A DNA stretch of 49,294 bases, taken from contig JAJEEM010000025.1 of assembly GCA_022820995.1 (NCBI GenBank), positions 1-49,294 on the forward strand. The letters run 5' to 3'. This document shows positions 22,773 through 31,324 of the stretch, piece by piece (within the stretch, counting starts at the first letter, position 1; the number at the start of each line of letters is the position of its first letter). The stretch comes from Gemmatimonadota bacterium. GTDB taxonomy: Bacteria; Gemmatimonadota; Gemmatimonadetes; Palauibacterales; Palauibacteraceae. The notes under the pieces were generated by a model, which did not search any database, had not been told where the DNA came from, and worked only from the letters and a program-made list of their open reading frames with translations. The position numbers and the translations under genes were made by a program.

Positions 22773-24259
22773 GCGAAGCCATCCAGGCGCAGTTGCCGGT
22801 CCTGCAGGTCGTCATCCCGCTTCTCGCGGCGCCGCTCTGCATCATCCTGCGGCGCCGCTCGCTGGTGCTCCCGTTCGCGACGGGCGTGTGCTGGCTCACC
22901 TTCCTGGTCTCCGTCTTTCTCCTCGGCGACGTGCTCGAGGCGGGCGTCATCAGCTACGAGCTGGGAGGCTGGGCGGCCCCGTGGGGGATCGAGTACAGGG
23001 TCGACGCGCTGGCCGCGTTCGTCCTCCTCTTCGTGTCCGGGATCGCCGCCCTCGTCCTCACCTGGGCGCCGCGCAGCCTCAACGACGAGATTCCGGCCAG
23101 CCGGCACTACCTCTTCTGCACCCTCTATCTCCTCTGCGTCACGGGGCTGCTCGGGATCGCGATCACCGGGGACCTGTTCAACGTCTTCGTCTTCCTCGAG
23201 GTCTCGGCGCTCTCGTCCTACGCTCTCATTGCGCTGGGGGGCCGCCGGCAGGCGCTGCCCGCGGCGTTCCAGTACCTCGTGATGGGCACGATCGGGGCCA
23301 CGTTCATCCTCATCGGCATCGGCCTCATGTACCAGATGACGGGGACGCTGAACATGGCGGACATGGCGGGCCGGCTTCCCGCCGTGGAAGGCGTGCGGAC
23401 CGCGCTCGTCGCCTTCGGCTTCCTCACCGTCGGGATCGCGCTCAAGATGGCGCTCTTCCCGCTCCACGTCTGGCTCCCGAACGCCTACGCGTATGCGCCA
23501 TCGGTGGTGAGCGCCTTCATCGCGGCCACGGCCACGAAGGTCTCCGTCTACATCCTGCTGCGCTTCATGTTCAGCGTGTTCGGCCTCGAGTTCTCGTTCG
23601 AGCAGCTCGGGCTCGGCCGCGCGCTCATGCCGCTCGCCCTGGCCGGGATCTTCGTCGCCTCGACGGTGGCGATCTTCCAGCGCAACGTGAAACGCATGCT
23701 CGCCTACTCCTCGGTCGCGCAGATCGGCTACATGGTGCTCGGCATCAGCTTCGCGACCGCGACGGGGCTCACGGGAGGCATCGTCCATCTGTTCAACCAC
23801 GCGCTCATCAAGGGCGGGCTCTTCATGGCGATGGGGTGCGTGATGCTGCAGCTGCACTCGGTCGACCTCGATGACATGGCCGGGGTCGGGCGGGCGATGC
23901 CGTGGACGATGGCCGCATGGGCCCTCGGAGGCCTCGGCCTCATCGGGGTACCGGCGACGGCCGGCTTCATCAGCAAGTGGTACCTCATCCAGGCCGCGCT
24001 GGAACGGAACAGCCTCATCGTCGCCGTCCTCCTGCTCCTCAGCTCGCTCCTCGCGCTCGTCTACGTGTGGCGCGTGATCGAGACCGCCTTCTTCCACGAA
24101 CCGAGCGCGCGGGCTCGCGAGGCGCGCGAGGCGCCGCTCTCCATGCTCGTTCCGACCTGGGTGCTGCTCGGGGCGACGGTGCTCTTCGGCATCTACACCC
24201 GTTACTCGGCGGGCGTGGCGGAGCAGGCCGCCGAGGCCGTGCTGCGGGGGCTCCCGTGA
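22769..24259 (+). CDS. mrpD: Mrp-type antiporter subunit D (first large subunit)
   Basis: The 496-residue protein has about 14 membrane helices and NuoN/MrpD motifs: Leu-Glu-Val-Ser-Ala-Leu-Ser-Ser-Tyr, Lys-Met-Ala-Leu-Phe-Pro-Leu-His-Val-Trp-Leu-Pro-Asn-Ala-Tyr, Ala-Thr-Lys-Val-Ser-Val-Tyr, and Lys-Arg-Met-Leu-Ala-Tyr-Ser-Ser-Val-Ala-Gln. These contain the conserved Glu, Lys and His of the proton path. It starts within the mrpC stop and ends overlapping the next large subunit. Confidence 0.94.
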   Translation: MSEAIQAQLPVLQVVIPLLAAPLCIILRRRSLVLPFATGVCWLTFLVSVFLLGDVLEAGVISYELGGWAAPWGIEYRVDALAAFVLLFVSGIAALVLTWAPRSLNDEIPASRHYLFCTLYLLCVTGLLGIAITGDLFNVFVFLEVSALSSYALIALGGRRQALPAAFQYLVMGTIGATFILIGIGLMYQMTGTLNMADMAGRLPAVEGVRTALVAFGFLTVGIALKMALFPLHVWLPNAYAYAPSVVSAFIAATATKVSVYILLRFMFSVFGLEFSFEQLGLGRALMPLALAGIFVASTVAIFQRNVKRMLAYSSVAQIGYMVLGISFATATGLTGGIVHLFNHALIKGGLFMAMGCVMLQLHSVDLDDMAGVGRAMPWTMAAWALGGLGLIGVPATAGFISKWYLIQAALERNSLIVAVLLLLSSLLALVYVWRVIETAFFHEPSARAREAREAPLSMLVPTWVLLGATVLFGIYTRYSAGVAEQAAEAVLRGLP

Positions 24260-25722
24260 GCGGATTCGTGCCGCTGCACCTGGCGCTGGTCATCCCCCTC
24301 GCCGGTGCGGTGCTCATCGCCCTGCTCGGCCGGTGGCCCAACGTGCGGGAAGCCGTGACGCTCGCGACCGGCGTCGCGCTCTTCTGGTTCGTGGCGTCGC
24401 TGGCGCCGCACGTCCTCGCCGGCGCAACCCCCGGGGTCCTGCTGGTGCGGCTCCTCCCCGGAGGCCTCTCCCTCGTGCTCCGGCTGGAGCCCCTCGGCAT
24501 GCTCTTCGCCCTGGTGGCCTCCGGGCTCTGGATCGTCACCTCGCTCTATTCGATCGGCTACATGCGGGGACACGGCGAGGCGCACCAGACGCGGTTCTAC
24601 GTCTGCTTTGCGGTCTCCATCTGCGCGGCCATGGGCGTCGCGCTCGCGGGCAACCTGCTCACCCTGTTCCTCTTCTACGAGGTGCTGACGCTCTCGACCT
24701 ACCCGCTCGTCTCGCACCACGGGACGCGGAAGGCGATGAAGGGCGCCCGCACGTATCTGGGGATCCTCGTCACCACGTCCGTCGCATTCCTTCTCCTCGC
24801 GGTGGCGTGGACCTGGGTCCTGGCGGGCACGCTCGACTTCCGCGTCGGGGGGATCCTGGCCGGCCAGGCGGAGGACGGCGTCCTCCTCGTCCTGCTCGCG
24901 CTCTTCGTCTTCGGGACGGGGAAGGCCGCCGTCATGCCCGTCCACCGCTGGCTTCCCGCCGCCATGGTGGCGCCGACGCCCGTTAGCGCGCTCCTCCACG
25001 CGGTCGCGGTCGTGAAGGCCGGCGTGTTCACGATCATGAAGGTCGTCATCTACGTCTTCGGCCTCGATCTGCTGACCACGACGGGGATCAGCGTCTGGCT
25101 CATGTACGCCGCCGGCTTCACCGTCATCGCGGGCTCGCTCGTCGCCATGGCGCAGGACAACCTGAAGCGGCGCCTCGCCTACTCCACGGTGAGCCAGCTC
25201 TCCTACATCGTCCTCGGCGCGGCGCTCGCGAACGCCTGGGGCGTCGTCGGCGGCAGCATGCACATCGCGATGCACGCGTTCGGCAAGATCACCCTCTTCT
25301 TCTGCGCCGGCGCGATCTACGTCGCGGCGCACAAGACGGAGATCAGCGACATGCGCGGACTGGGCCGCGCGATGCCGATCACGATGGCGGCGTTCCTCAT
25401 CGGGGCCCTCAGCGTCGTCGGCGTCCCGCCCCTCGGCGGGAGCTGGAGCAAGTGGTATCTCGCCCTCGGCGCGCTCGACGCCGGGCAGATTCTGTTCGTC
25501 GCCGTCCTCATGGTCAGTTCGCTGCTGAACATCGCCTACCTCGTGCCGATCCCCATCCGGGCGTTCTTCTCGAAGCCCGCCGACGGATCGGACCCGCCGC
25601 GCTTCAAGGAGGCGCCGGCATTCTGCGTCGCGGCGCTCTCGTTCACGGCGCTCGGCTGCATCGTCCTCTTCTTCCTCGCGGACGATGTGTATCGCCTCCT
25701 CGTCCCCCTGGGCGGAGGGTAG
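24256..25722 (+). CDS. Second large antiporter subunit (MrpA/NuoL/MrpD-like)
   Basis: The 488-residue protein has about 14 membrane helices and proton-path motifs Tyr-Glu-Val-Leu-Thr-Leu-Ser-Thr-Tyr, Lys-Ala-Ala-Val-Met-Pro-Val-His-Arg-Trp-Leu-Pro-Ala-Ala-Met, Val-Val-Lys-Ala-Gly-Val-Phe and Lys-Arg-Arg-Leu-Ala-Tyr-Ser-Thr-Val-Ser-Gln. The His-Ala-Val-Ala-Val-Val-Lys-Ala-Gly segment resembles NuoL/MrpA more than MrpD. It lacks the C-terminal DUF4040/MrpB parts of full MrpA; those are separate genes here. GTG at 24256 overlaps the mrpD stop. Confidence 0.9.
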   Translation: MSGFVPLHLALVIPLAGAVLIALLGRWPNVREAVTLATGVALFWFVASLAPHVLAGATPGVLLVRLLPGGLSLVLRLEPLGMLFALVASGLWIVTSLYSIGYMRGHGEAHQTRFYVCFAVSICAAMGVALAGNLLTLFLFYEVLTLSTYPLVSHHGTRKAMKGARTYLGILVTTSVAFLLLAVAWTWVLAGTLDFRVGGILAGQAEDGVLLVLLALFVFGTGKAAVMPVHRWLPAAMVAPTPVSALLHAVAVVKAGVFTIMKVVIYVFGLDLLTTTGISVWLMYAAGFTVIAGSLVAMAQDNLKRRLAYSTVSQLSYIVLGAALANAWGVVGGSMHIAMHAFGKITLFFCAGAIYVAAHKTEISDMRGLGRAMPITMAAFLIGALSVVGVPPLGGSWSKWYLALGALDAGQILFVAVLMVSSLLNIAYLVPIPIRAFFSKPADGSDPPRFKEAPAFCVAALSFTALGCIVLFFLADDVYRLLVPLGGG

Positions 25723-25725
25723 ACC

Positions 25726-26037
25726 ATGGCCTCTGACAAGCGCGACATGGGAGAACAGGTGAAGGATCGGGGCAGGCACTACTTCGACGACCCGAAGCGA
25801 TGGAAGCGTCTCATCGCGATCCTCATCGTCGTCTGCGCCGTCGTCTTCGCGCTCGATATCGCGAACCCGATCCTCTACAGCATGACGGGCTTCGAGTTGC
25901 GCCACCCGGAGCGCAGCTGGGAGGGGTTCCCCGAGTTCTACGCCGTTTACGGCTTCCTCGCCTACACGGCGATCGTCTACACCGCGAAGCTGCTCCGGAA
26001 GGGCGTGATGCGGGACGAGGACTACTATGATCGGTAG
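25726..26037 (+). CDS. Small two-helix membrane protein of the antiporter operon
   Basis: The 103-residue protein has a charged N terminus (about 30 residues), a membrane helix near residues 29-46 and a second near residues 68-86, ending in an acidic Asp-Glu-Asp-Tyr-Tyr-Asp tail. I recognise no named family. Its fixed place between two large antiporter subunits, with 3 bases to the left and an 11-base overlap to the right, suggests it is a structural subunit of the complex. Small proteins in this position also occur in haloarchaeal Mrp operons, from general knowledge. Confidence 0.75.
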   Translation: MASDKRDMGEQVKDRGRHYFDDPKRWKRLIAILIVVCAVVFALDIANPILYSMTGFELRHPERSWEGFPEFYAVYGFLAYTAIVYTAKLLRKGVMRDEDYYDR

Positions 26038-27754
26038 CCTCCCTCCCGCGGCGGTGATGATCCTCGGGGCGCTCCTCGTGCCCCTGCTCCGGGGTCGCGC
26101 GCGAACGGGCTGGGTCCTTCTCCTGCCCGTCGCGAGCCTGGCCGCGCTTCTTTCGCTCGGGGAAGGGGAGTTCGGGCAGGCCTCGATCTTTTCCTACGAG
26201 CTGACCCTCGTACGGGTCGACGGGCTGAGCCGGATCTTCGGCTGGCTCTTCCATATCGCCGCCCTCATCGGGCTTATCTTCGCCCGGCGCGGCGGCAGTG
26301 CGCTGGAGGACGCCTCGGCGCTGGTCTACGCGGGCGCCGCGATAGGAGCCGTCCAGGCCGGCGACCTGATCACGCTCTTCGTTTTCTGGGAACTCCTGGC
26401 GCTGAGTTCCGTCTTCCTCGTGTGGGCGCGCGGCACGGAGCGCTCGTACCGGGCGGGCATCCGCTACCTCATTATCCAGGTCGGGTCGGGCGTCATCCTG
26501 CTCGCCGGGATCATCGCCCACGCGCGCGCCACGGGGTCGGTCGCCTTCGACCACCTGGGGGCGGAGACGCTGGGCGGGAAGCTGATCCTGCTCGGAATCG
26601 GGATCAAGGCGGCCTTCCCGCTGCTCCACAACTGGCTCACGGACGCCTATCCGGAGGCCACTTACAGCGGGGCCGTCTTCCTGAGCGCCTTCACGACGAA
26701 GGTCGCCGTCTACACCCTCGCGCGGGGGTACGCGGGCACGGACCTGCTGATCTGGGTCGGCGTCGCGATGACGATGTTCCCGATCTTCTACGCCGTGATC
26801 GAGAACGATCTGCGCCGGGTGCTCGGCTACAGCATGATCAACCAGATCGGCTTCATGGTGTGCGGCGTCGGGATCGGCACGGAGATGGCCGTGAACGGGG
26901 CGGTCGCGCACGCCTTCAACGACGTGCTCTTCAAGGGGCTCCTCTTCATGTCGACGGGGGCGCTGCTCTACCGCACCGGGACGACGAAGTGCAGCGAGCT
27001 GGGCGGCCTCTACAAGAGCATGCCGAAGACGGCGGGCCTTTGCATCGTCGGCGCGGCCTCCATCTCCGCCTTCCCGCTCTTCAGCGGGTTCGTGAGCAAG
27101 TCGATGGTGATGGCGGCCGCTCTGGAGCAGAACCTCGACGTCGTGTGGCTCTTCCTCCTCTTCGCATCGGCCGGCGTGCTCCATCACGCGGGCATCAAGA
27201 TCCCGTTCTACGGCTTCTTCGGCCCCGATTCCGGGATCCGCACGAAGGAGGCGCCCACGAGCATGCTCATCGCGATGGGGATGGCCGCCTTCCTGTGTGT
27301 CTTCAACGGGACGTTCCCGACCCTGTTCCTGTATCCGAACCTGCCGTACGAGGTGACGTACGTGCCGTTAACCTCCGCGCACGTGATCAGCCAGCTGCAG
27401 CTGCTCTTCTTCGCCGTGCTGGCCTTCGTGTGGCTCAGGCTGTCGGACCGCGAACCGCACGAGCTGCCCTCGACGAATCTCGATGCGGACTGGTTCTATC
27501 GCCGCTTCGGCAGGGGCGTGGCGCTCGCGGCCGGGGGCGTCGCGTCGCGGCTGCGCGATGCCGTCGCGGCGCGCTCCGTGGCCGTGGCCGGCAGCGCGAT
27601 CGGATCGGCGCGGCGCTACATGGGCCCGCGCGGCGTGCTGGGGCGCACCTGGCCCACCGGCACCAACGTCATCTGGGTCGCCATCCTGCTCCTGGTGTTC
27701 CTGCTCCTCTACTACGCGAGTACGCCGGTCACGAGCGTCCCGCCGCCGCCATGA
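26027..27754 (+). CDS. Third large antiporter subunit (MrpD-like)
   Basis: The 575-residue protein has MrpD/NuoN motifs: Phe-Trp-Glu-Leu-Leu-Ala-Leu-Ser-Ser-Val, Lys-Ala-Ala-Phe-Pro-Leu-Leu-His-Asn-Trp-Leu-Thr-Asp-Ala-Tyr, Thr-Thr-Lys-Val-Ala-Val-Tyr and Arg-Arg-Val-Leu-Gly-Tyr-Ser-Met-Ile-Asn-Gln-Ile. The proton-path Glu, Lys and His are therefore kept. About 100 extra C-terminal residues include an amphipathic stretch (near 490-540) and a final membrane helix. The gene ends the antiporter operon, 31 bases before hemC. Confidence 0.9.
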   Translation: MIGSLPPAAVMILGALLVPLLRGRARTGWVLLLPVASLAALLSLGEGEFGQASIFSYELTLVRVDGLSRIFGWLFHIAALIGLIFARRGGSALEDASALVYAGAAIGAVQAGDLITLFVFWELLALSSVFLVWARGTERSYRAGIRYLIIQVGSGVILLAGIIAHARATGSVAFDHLGAETLGGKLILLGIGIKAAFPLLHNWLTDAYPEATYSGAVFLSAFTTKVAVYTLARGYAGTDLLIWVGVAMTMFPIFYAVIENDLRRVLGYSMINQIGFMVCGVGIGTEMAVNGAVAHAFNDVLFKGLLFMSTGALLYRTGTTKCSELGGLYKSMPKTAGLCIVGAASISAFPLFSGFVSKSMVMAAALEQNLDVVWLFLLFASAGVLHHAGIKIPFYGFFGPDSGIRTKEAPTSMLIAMGMAAFLCVFNGTFPTLFLYPNLPYEVTYVPLTSAHVISQLQLLFFAVLAFVWLRLSDREPHELPSTNLDADWFYRRFGRGVALAAGGVASRLRDAVAARSVAVAGSAIGSARRYMGPRGVLGRTWPTGTNVIWVAILLLVFLLLYYASTPVTSVPPPP

Positions 27755-27785
27755 CGACGCTGCGCGCCGCGGGACCGGGCGCGGT

Positions 27786-28748
27786 GTGAGCCTGCCCCTC
27801 GTGGTCGGGGCGCGCCGGTCCCCGCTGTCCCGCGCGCAGGCGGCCTGGGTGGGAGAACGGCTGCGCGAACGCTGGCCGGAGCTGTCCGTCGAATACCGAT
27901 TCATCACCACCGCCGGGGACCGGGATCCCGGGACGCCGCTACCGGAGATCGGGGGCAAGGGGCTGTTCACCGAGGACCTCGAACGCGCGCTCCGGGAGCG
28001 CGAGATCGACGTCGCGGTGCATTCCCTGAAGGATCTGCCGGCCGACCTCCCCGATGGGTTGATGCTGGGCGCGGTCCCGTCCCGCGAAGATCCGCGAGAT
28101 GTGCTCGTCGTCCGGGATTCGCTCGATTCCGCCGCACCGGATGACGGCCGGGGCGACGTCCTCCGGCGTCTGCCCGCCGGGGCGCGCATCGGCACGTCTT
28201 CGCTGCGCCGCGCCGCGCAACTGCGCGCCTCCCGGGCCGACCTCGATCCGCGGCCGATCCGAGGGAACGTCGACACACGGCTCCGCAAGCTGGAAGACGG
28301 CGGCTTCGAGGCGCTGGTTCTGGCCGCAGCCGGGCTCCGTCGCCTGGGCCTGCGGCCGCGCGGCGCACACGCCCTGGACGACGGCTGGCTGCCCGCCCCC
28401 GGACAGGGCGCGCTCGGGCTCCAGTGTCGGGCCGGCGAAGAGGGCATGGCTGCCCGCGTGCAGGCGCTCGACGATCCGACCGCCCGGCAGGAGGTCACGG
28501 CCGAACGGGCGCTGCTGGCGGCGCTCGAGGGGGGGTGCCGGGTCCCCATCGCGGCCCGTGCGTTTCCGCGGGGGGAGGACCTGTGCCTTCGCGCGGCCGT
28601 CTACGACGTGGACGGCGGCCCGCCGGTCGAAGGCGCCGAGACAGGGCCTCGTTCGTCGGCCTTCGCCATCGGCCGTGGTCTGGCGGAACGCATGCTGGAG
28701 GCGGGAGCGTCGCGCCTCGTGGAGCGGGCGCGGCGGCTCAGCCGGTGA
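27786..28748 (+). CDS. hemC: Hydroxymethylbilane synthase (porphobilinogen deaminase)
   Basis: The 320-residue enzyme joins four porphobilinogen units into hydroxymethylbilane in the heme pathway. Motifs seen are Gly-Ala-Arg-Arg-Ser-Pro-Leu-Ser at the N terminus, Lys-Gly-Leu-Phe-Thr-Glu-Asp-Leu-Glu, His-Ser-Leu-Lys-Asp-Leu-Pro, Gly-Thr-Ser-Ser-Leu-Arg-Arg, and the dipyrromethane-cofactor cysteine Cys251 in Glu-Gly-Gly-Cys-Arg-Val-Pro-Ile. GTG at 27786 directly precedes the conserved N terminus. It converges with and overlaps the HmuY-like gene by 11 bases. Confidence 0.96.
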   Translation: MSLPLVVGARRSPLSRAQAAWVGERLRERWPELSVEYRFITTAGDRDPGTPLPEIGGKGLFTEDLERALREREIDVAVHSLKDLPADLPDGLMLGAVPSREDPRDVLVVRDSLDSAAPDDGRGDVLRRLPAGARIGTSSLRRAAQLRASRADLDPRPIRGNVDTRLRKLEDGGFEALVLAAAGLRRLGLRPRGAHALDDGWLPAPGQGALGLQCRAGEEGMAARVQALDDPTARQEVTAERALLAALEGGCRVPIAARAFPRGEDLCLRAAVYDVDGGPPVEGAETGPRSSAFAIGRGLAERMLEAGASRLVERARRLSR

Positions 28749-29373
28749 GGCGGCGCGAACCGTCCGCCTGGTATCCGTAGACGAGGGTCATGCACCCCGG
28801 CGTCGCCTGCGGACAGTAGTAGCTCAGGATCCTCAGCTTGGCGTAGCGCCCCTCCGCGGTCCGGATCACGTACGTCTCGTCCTTCGGCTCGAGGAGGTGG
28901 GAGAAGAACCCGTACCGATACCAGCGCTCGAGCCCGGGCGTTGCCGGGCCGTCCTCCAGCGCGCGCGCCGTCGTCGCGTACCCGGACGCCGGCGCCTCGG
29001 TCACGGCCTCCCACGGCGCACCGATGGCGATGGCCCCGCCGGCCCCGGGGTATCCCGTTCCGCCGTTCACGATGACGTGGTAGCGGTTGAGCGCGAGATC
29101 CCAGCCTGCGAGCGGCCCGTCGACTGCGCTCCTCTTGTCGAAATCGAAGTGGACCCACTGCGAGCCGTCCCGCGCATCGATCGTCACGGTATCCACCACG
29201 AATCCATCCGCCGGAGGCTGCGGGGCGATGGGCGTGGGGATGAACGTCAGCGGATCGGGTCTCACGAACGAGCCGGCCACGACGACGGCGATGACGAAGA
29301 GGAACGCGGCCCCCGCGACGTACAACACGACCGGCCGGCCTCCGCCCGCCCGTTCCTCGCTCCCGTCGCGCAC
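28738..29373 (-). CDS. HmuY-like membrane-anchored protein
   Basis: The protein has an N-terminal membrane anchor (about residues 14-35) and a beta-rich domain with Trp-Val-His-Phe-Asp-Phe-Asp, Gly-Trp-Asp-Leu-Ala-Leu-Asn-Arg-Tyr and Val-Asn-Gly-Gly-Thr-Gly. It then has Ser-Tyr-Tyr-Cys-Pro and a second Cys nearby. This matches the HmuY family, whose Porphyromonas member binds heme outside the cell. It lies tail-to-tail with hemC. The start is uncertain: GTG at 29373 gives 211 residues, TTG at 29454 gives 238 but overlaps the upstream gene by 44 bases. The heme role is inferred from family and neighbourhood. Confidence 0.72.
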   Translation of the reverse strand: MRDGSEERAGGGRPVVLYVAGAAFLFVIAVVVAGSFVRPDPLTFIPTPIAPQPPADGFVVDTVTIDARDGSQWVHFDFDKRSAVDGPLAGWDLALNRYHVIVNGGTGYPGAGGAIAIGAPWEAVTEAPASGYATTARALEDGPATPGLERWYRYGFFSHLLEPKDETYVIRTAEGRYAKLRILSYYCPQATPGCMTLVYGYQADGSRRLTG

Positions 29374-29410
29374 GCCGTCTACCGAAGCGCCACCCCGCCG
29401 AACCTGCGCC

Positions 29411-29638
29411 TCACCGCTCCCGGCGCCACGGAGAGTCGCGCCACGTTCCGCCAAGGAACCTGGTCAGGTTGGCGAGATAGTAGGCCAGACCGGCCGCCGC
29501 GAGGGCGAAGGCGACGCCGATGAGCAGCGCCCCGACGCTGCCGGCGCTCGCGAAGATCCGGAACTCCCACGCGGCGAAGACGGCGCAGAACACGATGGCC
29601 GTGGCGATGAGGAAGCGGTGAAAGCCGATGATCGACAT
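29411..29638 (-). CDS. Small two-helix membrane protein
   Basis: The 75-residue protein has two membrane helices (about residues 8-28 and 33-55) and an arginine-rich C terminus. No family is recognised. It is the first gene of a probable two-gene minus-strand unit with the HmuY-like protein, and diverges from the Mrp/ApbC ATPase across 128 bases. Confidence 0.65.
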   Translation of the reverse strand: MSIIGFHRFLIATAIVFCAVFAAWEFRIFASAGSVGALLIGVAFALAAAGLAYYLANLTRFLGGTWRDSPWRRER

Positions 29639-29766
29639 GGGACGTTCCGTTCACGGTGGACGGCGCTCGAACCGTCACACATCGTACGATGACGGGGCGA
29701 ACCTCGAAACGTCATCCCGGTGACGCTGTTGACCCTTCACAGGCCCGGTGGGAGCTTCCACCCCCG

Positions 29767-30636
29767 ATGAATTCCGGAATCCGCACCTATCACGAAGTCG
29801 ACGAACTGCCCTCGGATCTGCCCGATCAGATGGCGGCGCAGGACGAGCGCGTGTCCGCCCGACTGGCGTCCGTGGCGCGGGTCGTCGCCGTGATGAGCGG
29901 CAAGGGCGGGGTGGGGAAGAGCCTCGTCTCCGCCCTTCTCGCGACGGCGATGGCCCGCCGTGGGCGTCGCGTGGGCCTGATCGACGCGGATCTGAACGGC
30001 CCCAGCGTTCCCCGCCTTCTCGGCATCGAACCCGGGGCGCTCGTGGAGGGGCCGGACGGACTCGATCCGCCCAGCTCGCCGGCGGGAGTGCGCGTCATGT
30101 CGATGGGGCTCCTCCTGGAGCCGGAGCGGGCCCTCGCCTGGCGCGAACCCGCCGACGCCGGCTTCGTCTGGCGCGGCGCCCAGGAGCGCGGCGCGTTGCG
30201 GGAGTTCCTCGCCGATGTCGCCTGGGGGGAACTGGACGTCCTCCTCGTCGACCTGCCGCCGGGCACCCAGCGTCTCGCCGAACTGCACGCCCTCGTACCC
30301 CGGCTGGCGGGAATCCTCACGATCACGATCCCGAGCGCGGCTTCGCGCGACTCCGTGACGCGCTCGCTGGACATGGCGGTGACGCGCGGCGTGCGCCTGC
30401 TGGGGGTAATCGAGAACATGTCGGGAGTCGTCTGCGACGCCTGCGGAACCCGCGTCGCGCTCCATGCCGGAGACGCGGGCGAAGCTCTTGCGGAGAGTTT
30501 CGACGTCCCGCTTCTAGCGCGGCTCCCCTTCGACCCCGAGTTGGGGGCCGCCGCCGACGGAGGCCGCCTCGAGCCGTGGGTGGCGGGGGCGGGACCCGCG
30601 GCGGAGGCCCTCGGGCGCGTGGCGGAACGACTGTGA
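29767..30636 (+). CDS. Mrp/ApbC family iron-sulfur carrier ATPase
   Basis: The 289-residue P-loop ATPase has the deviant Walker A Gly-Lys-Gly-Gly-Val-Gly-Lys-Ser (residues 45-52), Leu-Ile-Asp-Ala-Asp-Leu-Asn-Gly-Pro-Ser, and Asp-Leu-Pro-Pro-Gly-Thr. A Cys-x2-Cys pair (Val-Val-Cys-Asp-Ala-Cys-Gly) in the C-terminal third is the cluster-binding motif of ApbC/Nbp35 carriers. The N-terminal DUF59 domain of typical Mrp is absent. It is unrelated to the antiporter subunits also called Mrp. It overlaps the next gene (GTGA) and probably supplies Fe-S clusters to the ferredoxin and radical SAM proteins downstream. Confidence 0.88.
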   Translation: MNSGIRTYHEVDELPSDLPDQMAAQDERVSARLASVARVVAVMSGKGGVGKSLVSALLATAMARRGRRVGLIDADLNGPSVPRLLGIEPGALVEGPDGLDPPSSPAGVRVMSMGLLLEPERALAWREPADAGFVWRGAQERGALREFLADVAWGELDVLLVDLPPGTQRLAELHALVPRLAGILTITIPSAASRDSVTRSLDMAVTRGVRLLGVIENMSGVVCDACGTRVALHAGDAGEALAESFDVPLLARLPFDPELGAAADGGRLEPWVAGAGPAAEALGRVAERL

Positions 30637-31073
30637 AGTTTCTCTGCCTCGAATGCGACCGGCAGATGGCGTTCGATGAACGCGCGGTGCCGGGCGACGG
30701 CACGATGGCCGCCGTCTTCAAGTGTCCGGAGTGTGGGCGGAAGACGGCGATGCTGGCCAACCCCATGGAAACCCAACTCGTCAGCTCCCTCGGTGTGAAG
30801 GTGGGCGGCCGCACGGTGCCCGACGCGAATTTCGAGGGCATCCGCAGCGGGGTGGCCACGGGCAGCGACGAAGCCTTCGAGCCCCCGGCGGCGAGTCCGG
30901 GGGCCGTCCGCTGGAGCGTGGAGGCGGTGGAGCGGCTCGGTCTCGTCCCCTCGTTCGTCCGGGGAATGGTGAAGAAGATCTACACCGACTACGCCAAAGA
31001 GCGGGGGATCGAGGAGATGACCCCCGCCGTCATGGATCGCGCACGCACGGATCTCGGACTGGAGGGGATGTGA
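30633..31073 (+). CDS. Zinc-ribbon protein with PCP_red-like C-terminal domain
   Basis: The 146-residue protein has a zinc ribbon (Cys5-x2-Cys8 and Cys31-x2-Cys34) and a C-terminal helical domain (about 93-142) with Trp-Ser-Val-Glu-Ala-Val-Glu-Arg-Leu, Pro-Ser-Phe-Val-Arg, Tyr-Ala-Lys-Glu-Arg-Gly and Met-Thr-Pro-Ala-Val. That domain resembles the PCP_red domain at the C terminus of light-independent protochlorophyllide reductase subunit B. There are no other chlorophyll genes nearby. The same pattern recurs in two genes of the respiratory cluster. Starts and stops overlap both neighbours. Confidence 0.75.
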   Translation: MKFLCLECDRQMAFDERAVPGDGTMAAVFKCPECGRKTAMLANPMETQLVSSLGVKVGGRTVPDANFEGIRSGVATGSDEAFEPPAASPGAVRWSVEAVERLGLVPSFVRGMVKKIYTDYAKERGIEEMTPAVMDRARTDLGLEGM

Positions 31074-31324
31074 CGGAAGGCGCCCCGGACCCGCTGGTCG
31101 AACGGGAAGTTCACGGTTTGCGGGCCGTGGTGGACCGCGACCTGTGCGTCGGGTTCGGCGACTGCATCGAGGAAGCGCCGGAGGCGTTCGATCTCGACGA
31201 GGACGGCGTGGCCGTGTTCACGACCCCGGAACACGCGTCCCGAGAGCGTTTCCTGGAGGCGTGTGCGTCGTGCCCGGTCGACGCGATCACCGTCTGGGAG
31301 GACGGGATCGAGATCGTCCCTTGA
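31070..31324 (+). CDS. Small single-cluster ferredoxin
   Basis: The 84-residue protein has Cys26-x5-Cys32 followed by Ala-Pro-Glu-Ala-Phe-Asp and a C-terminal Cys65-x2-Cys68-Pro-Val-Asp-Ala-Ile. This is the layout of soluble 3Fe-4S or 4Fe-4S ferredoxins that donate electrons to redox enzymes. The cluster type cannot be decided from sequence. GTG at 31070 overlaps the upstream stop. It may serve the radical SAM protein. Confidence 0.85.
   Translation: MTEGAPDPLVEREVHGLRAVVDRDLCVGFGDCIEEAPEAFDLDEDGVAVFTTPEHASRERFLEACASCPVDAITVWEDGIEIVP

Noticed and set aside
22619..27187. Long acidic/histidine-rich minus-strand frames opposite the antiporter operon
   Set aside because: They mirror the GC-rich codons of membrane proteins on the other strand; no start signals, no domain pattern.
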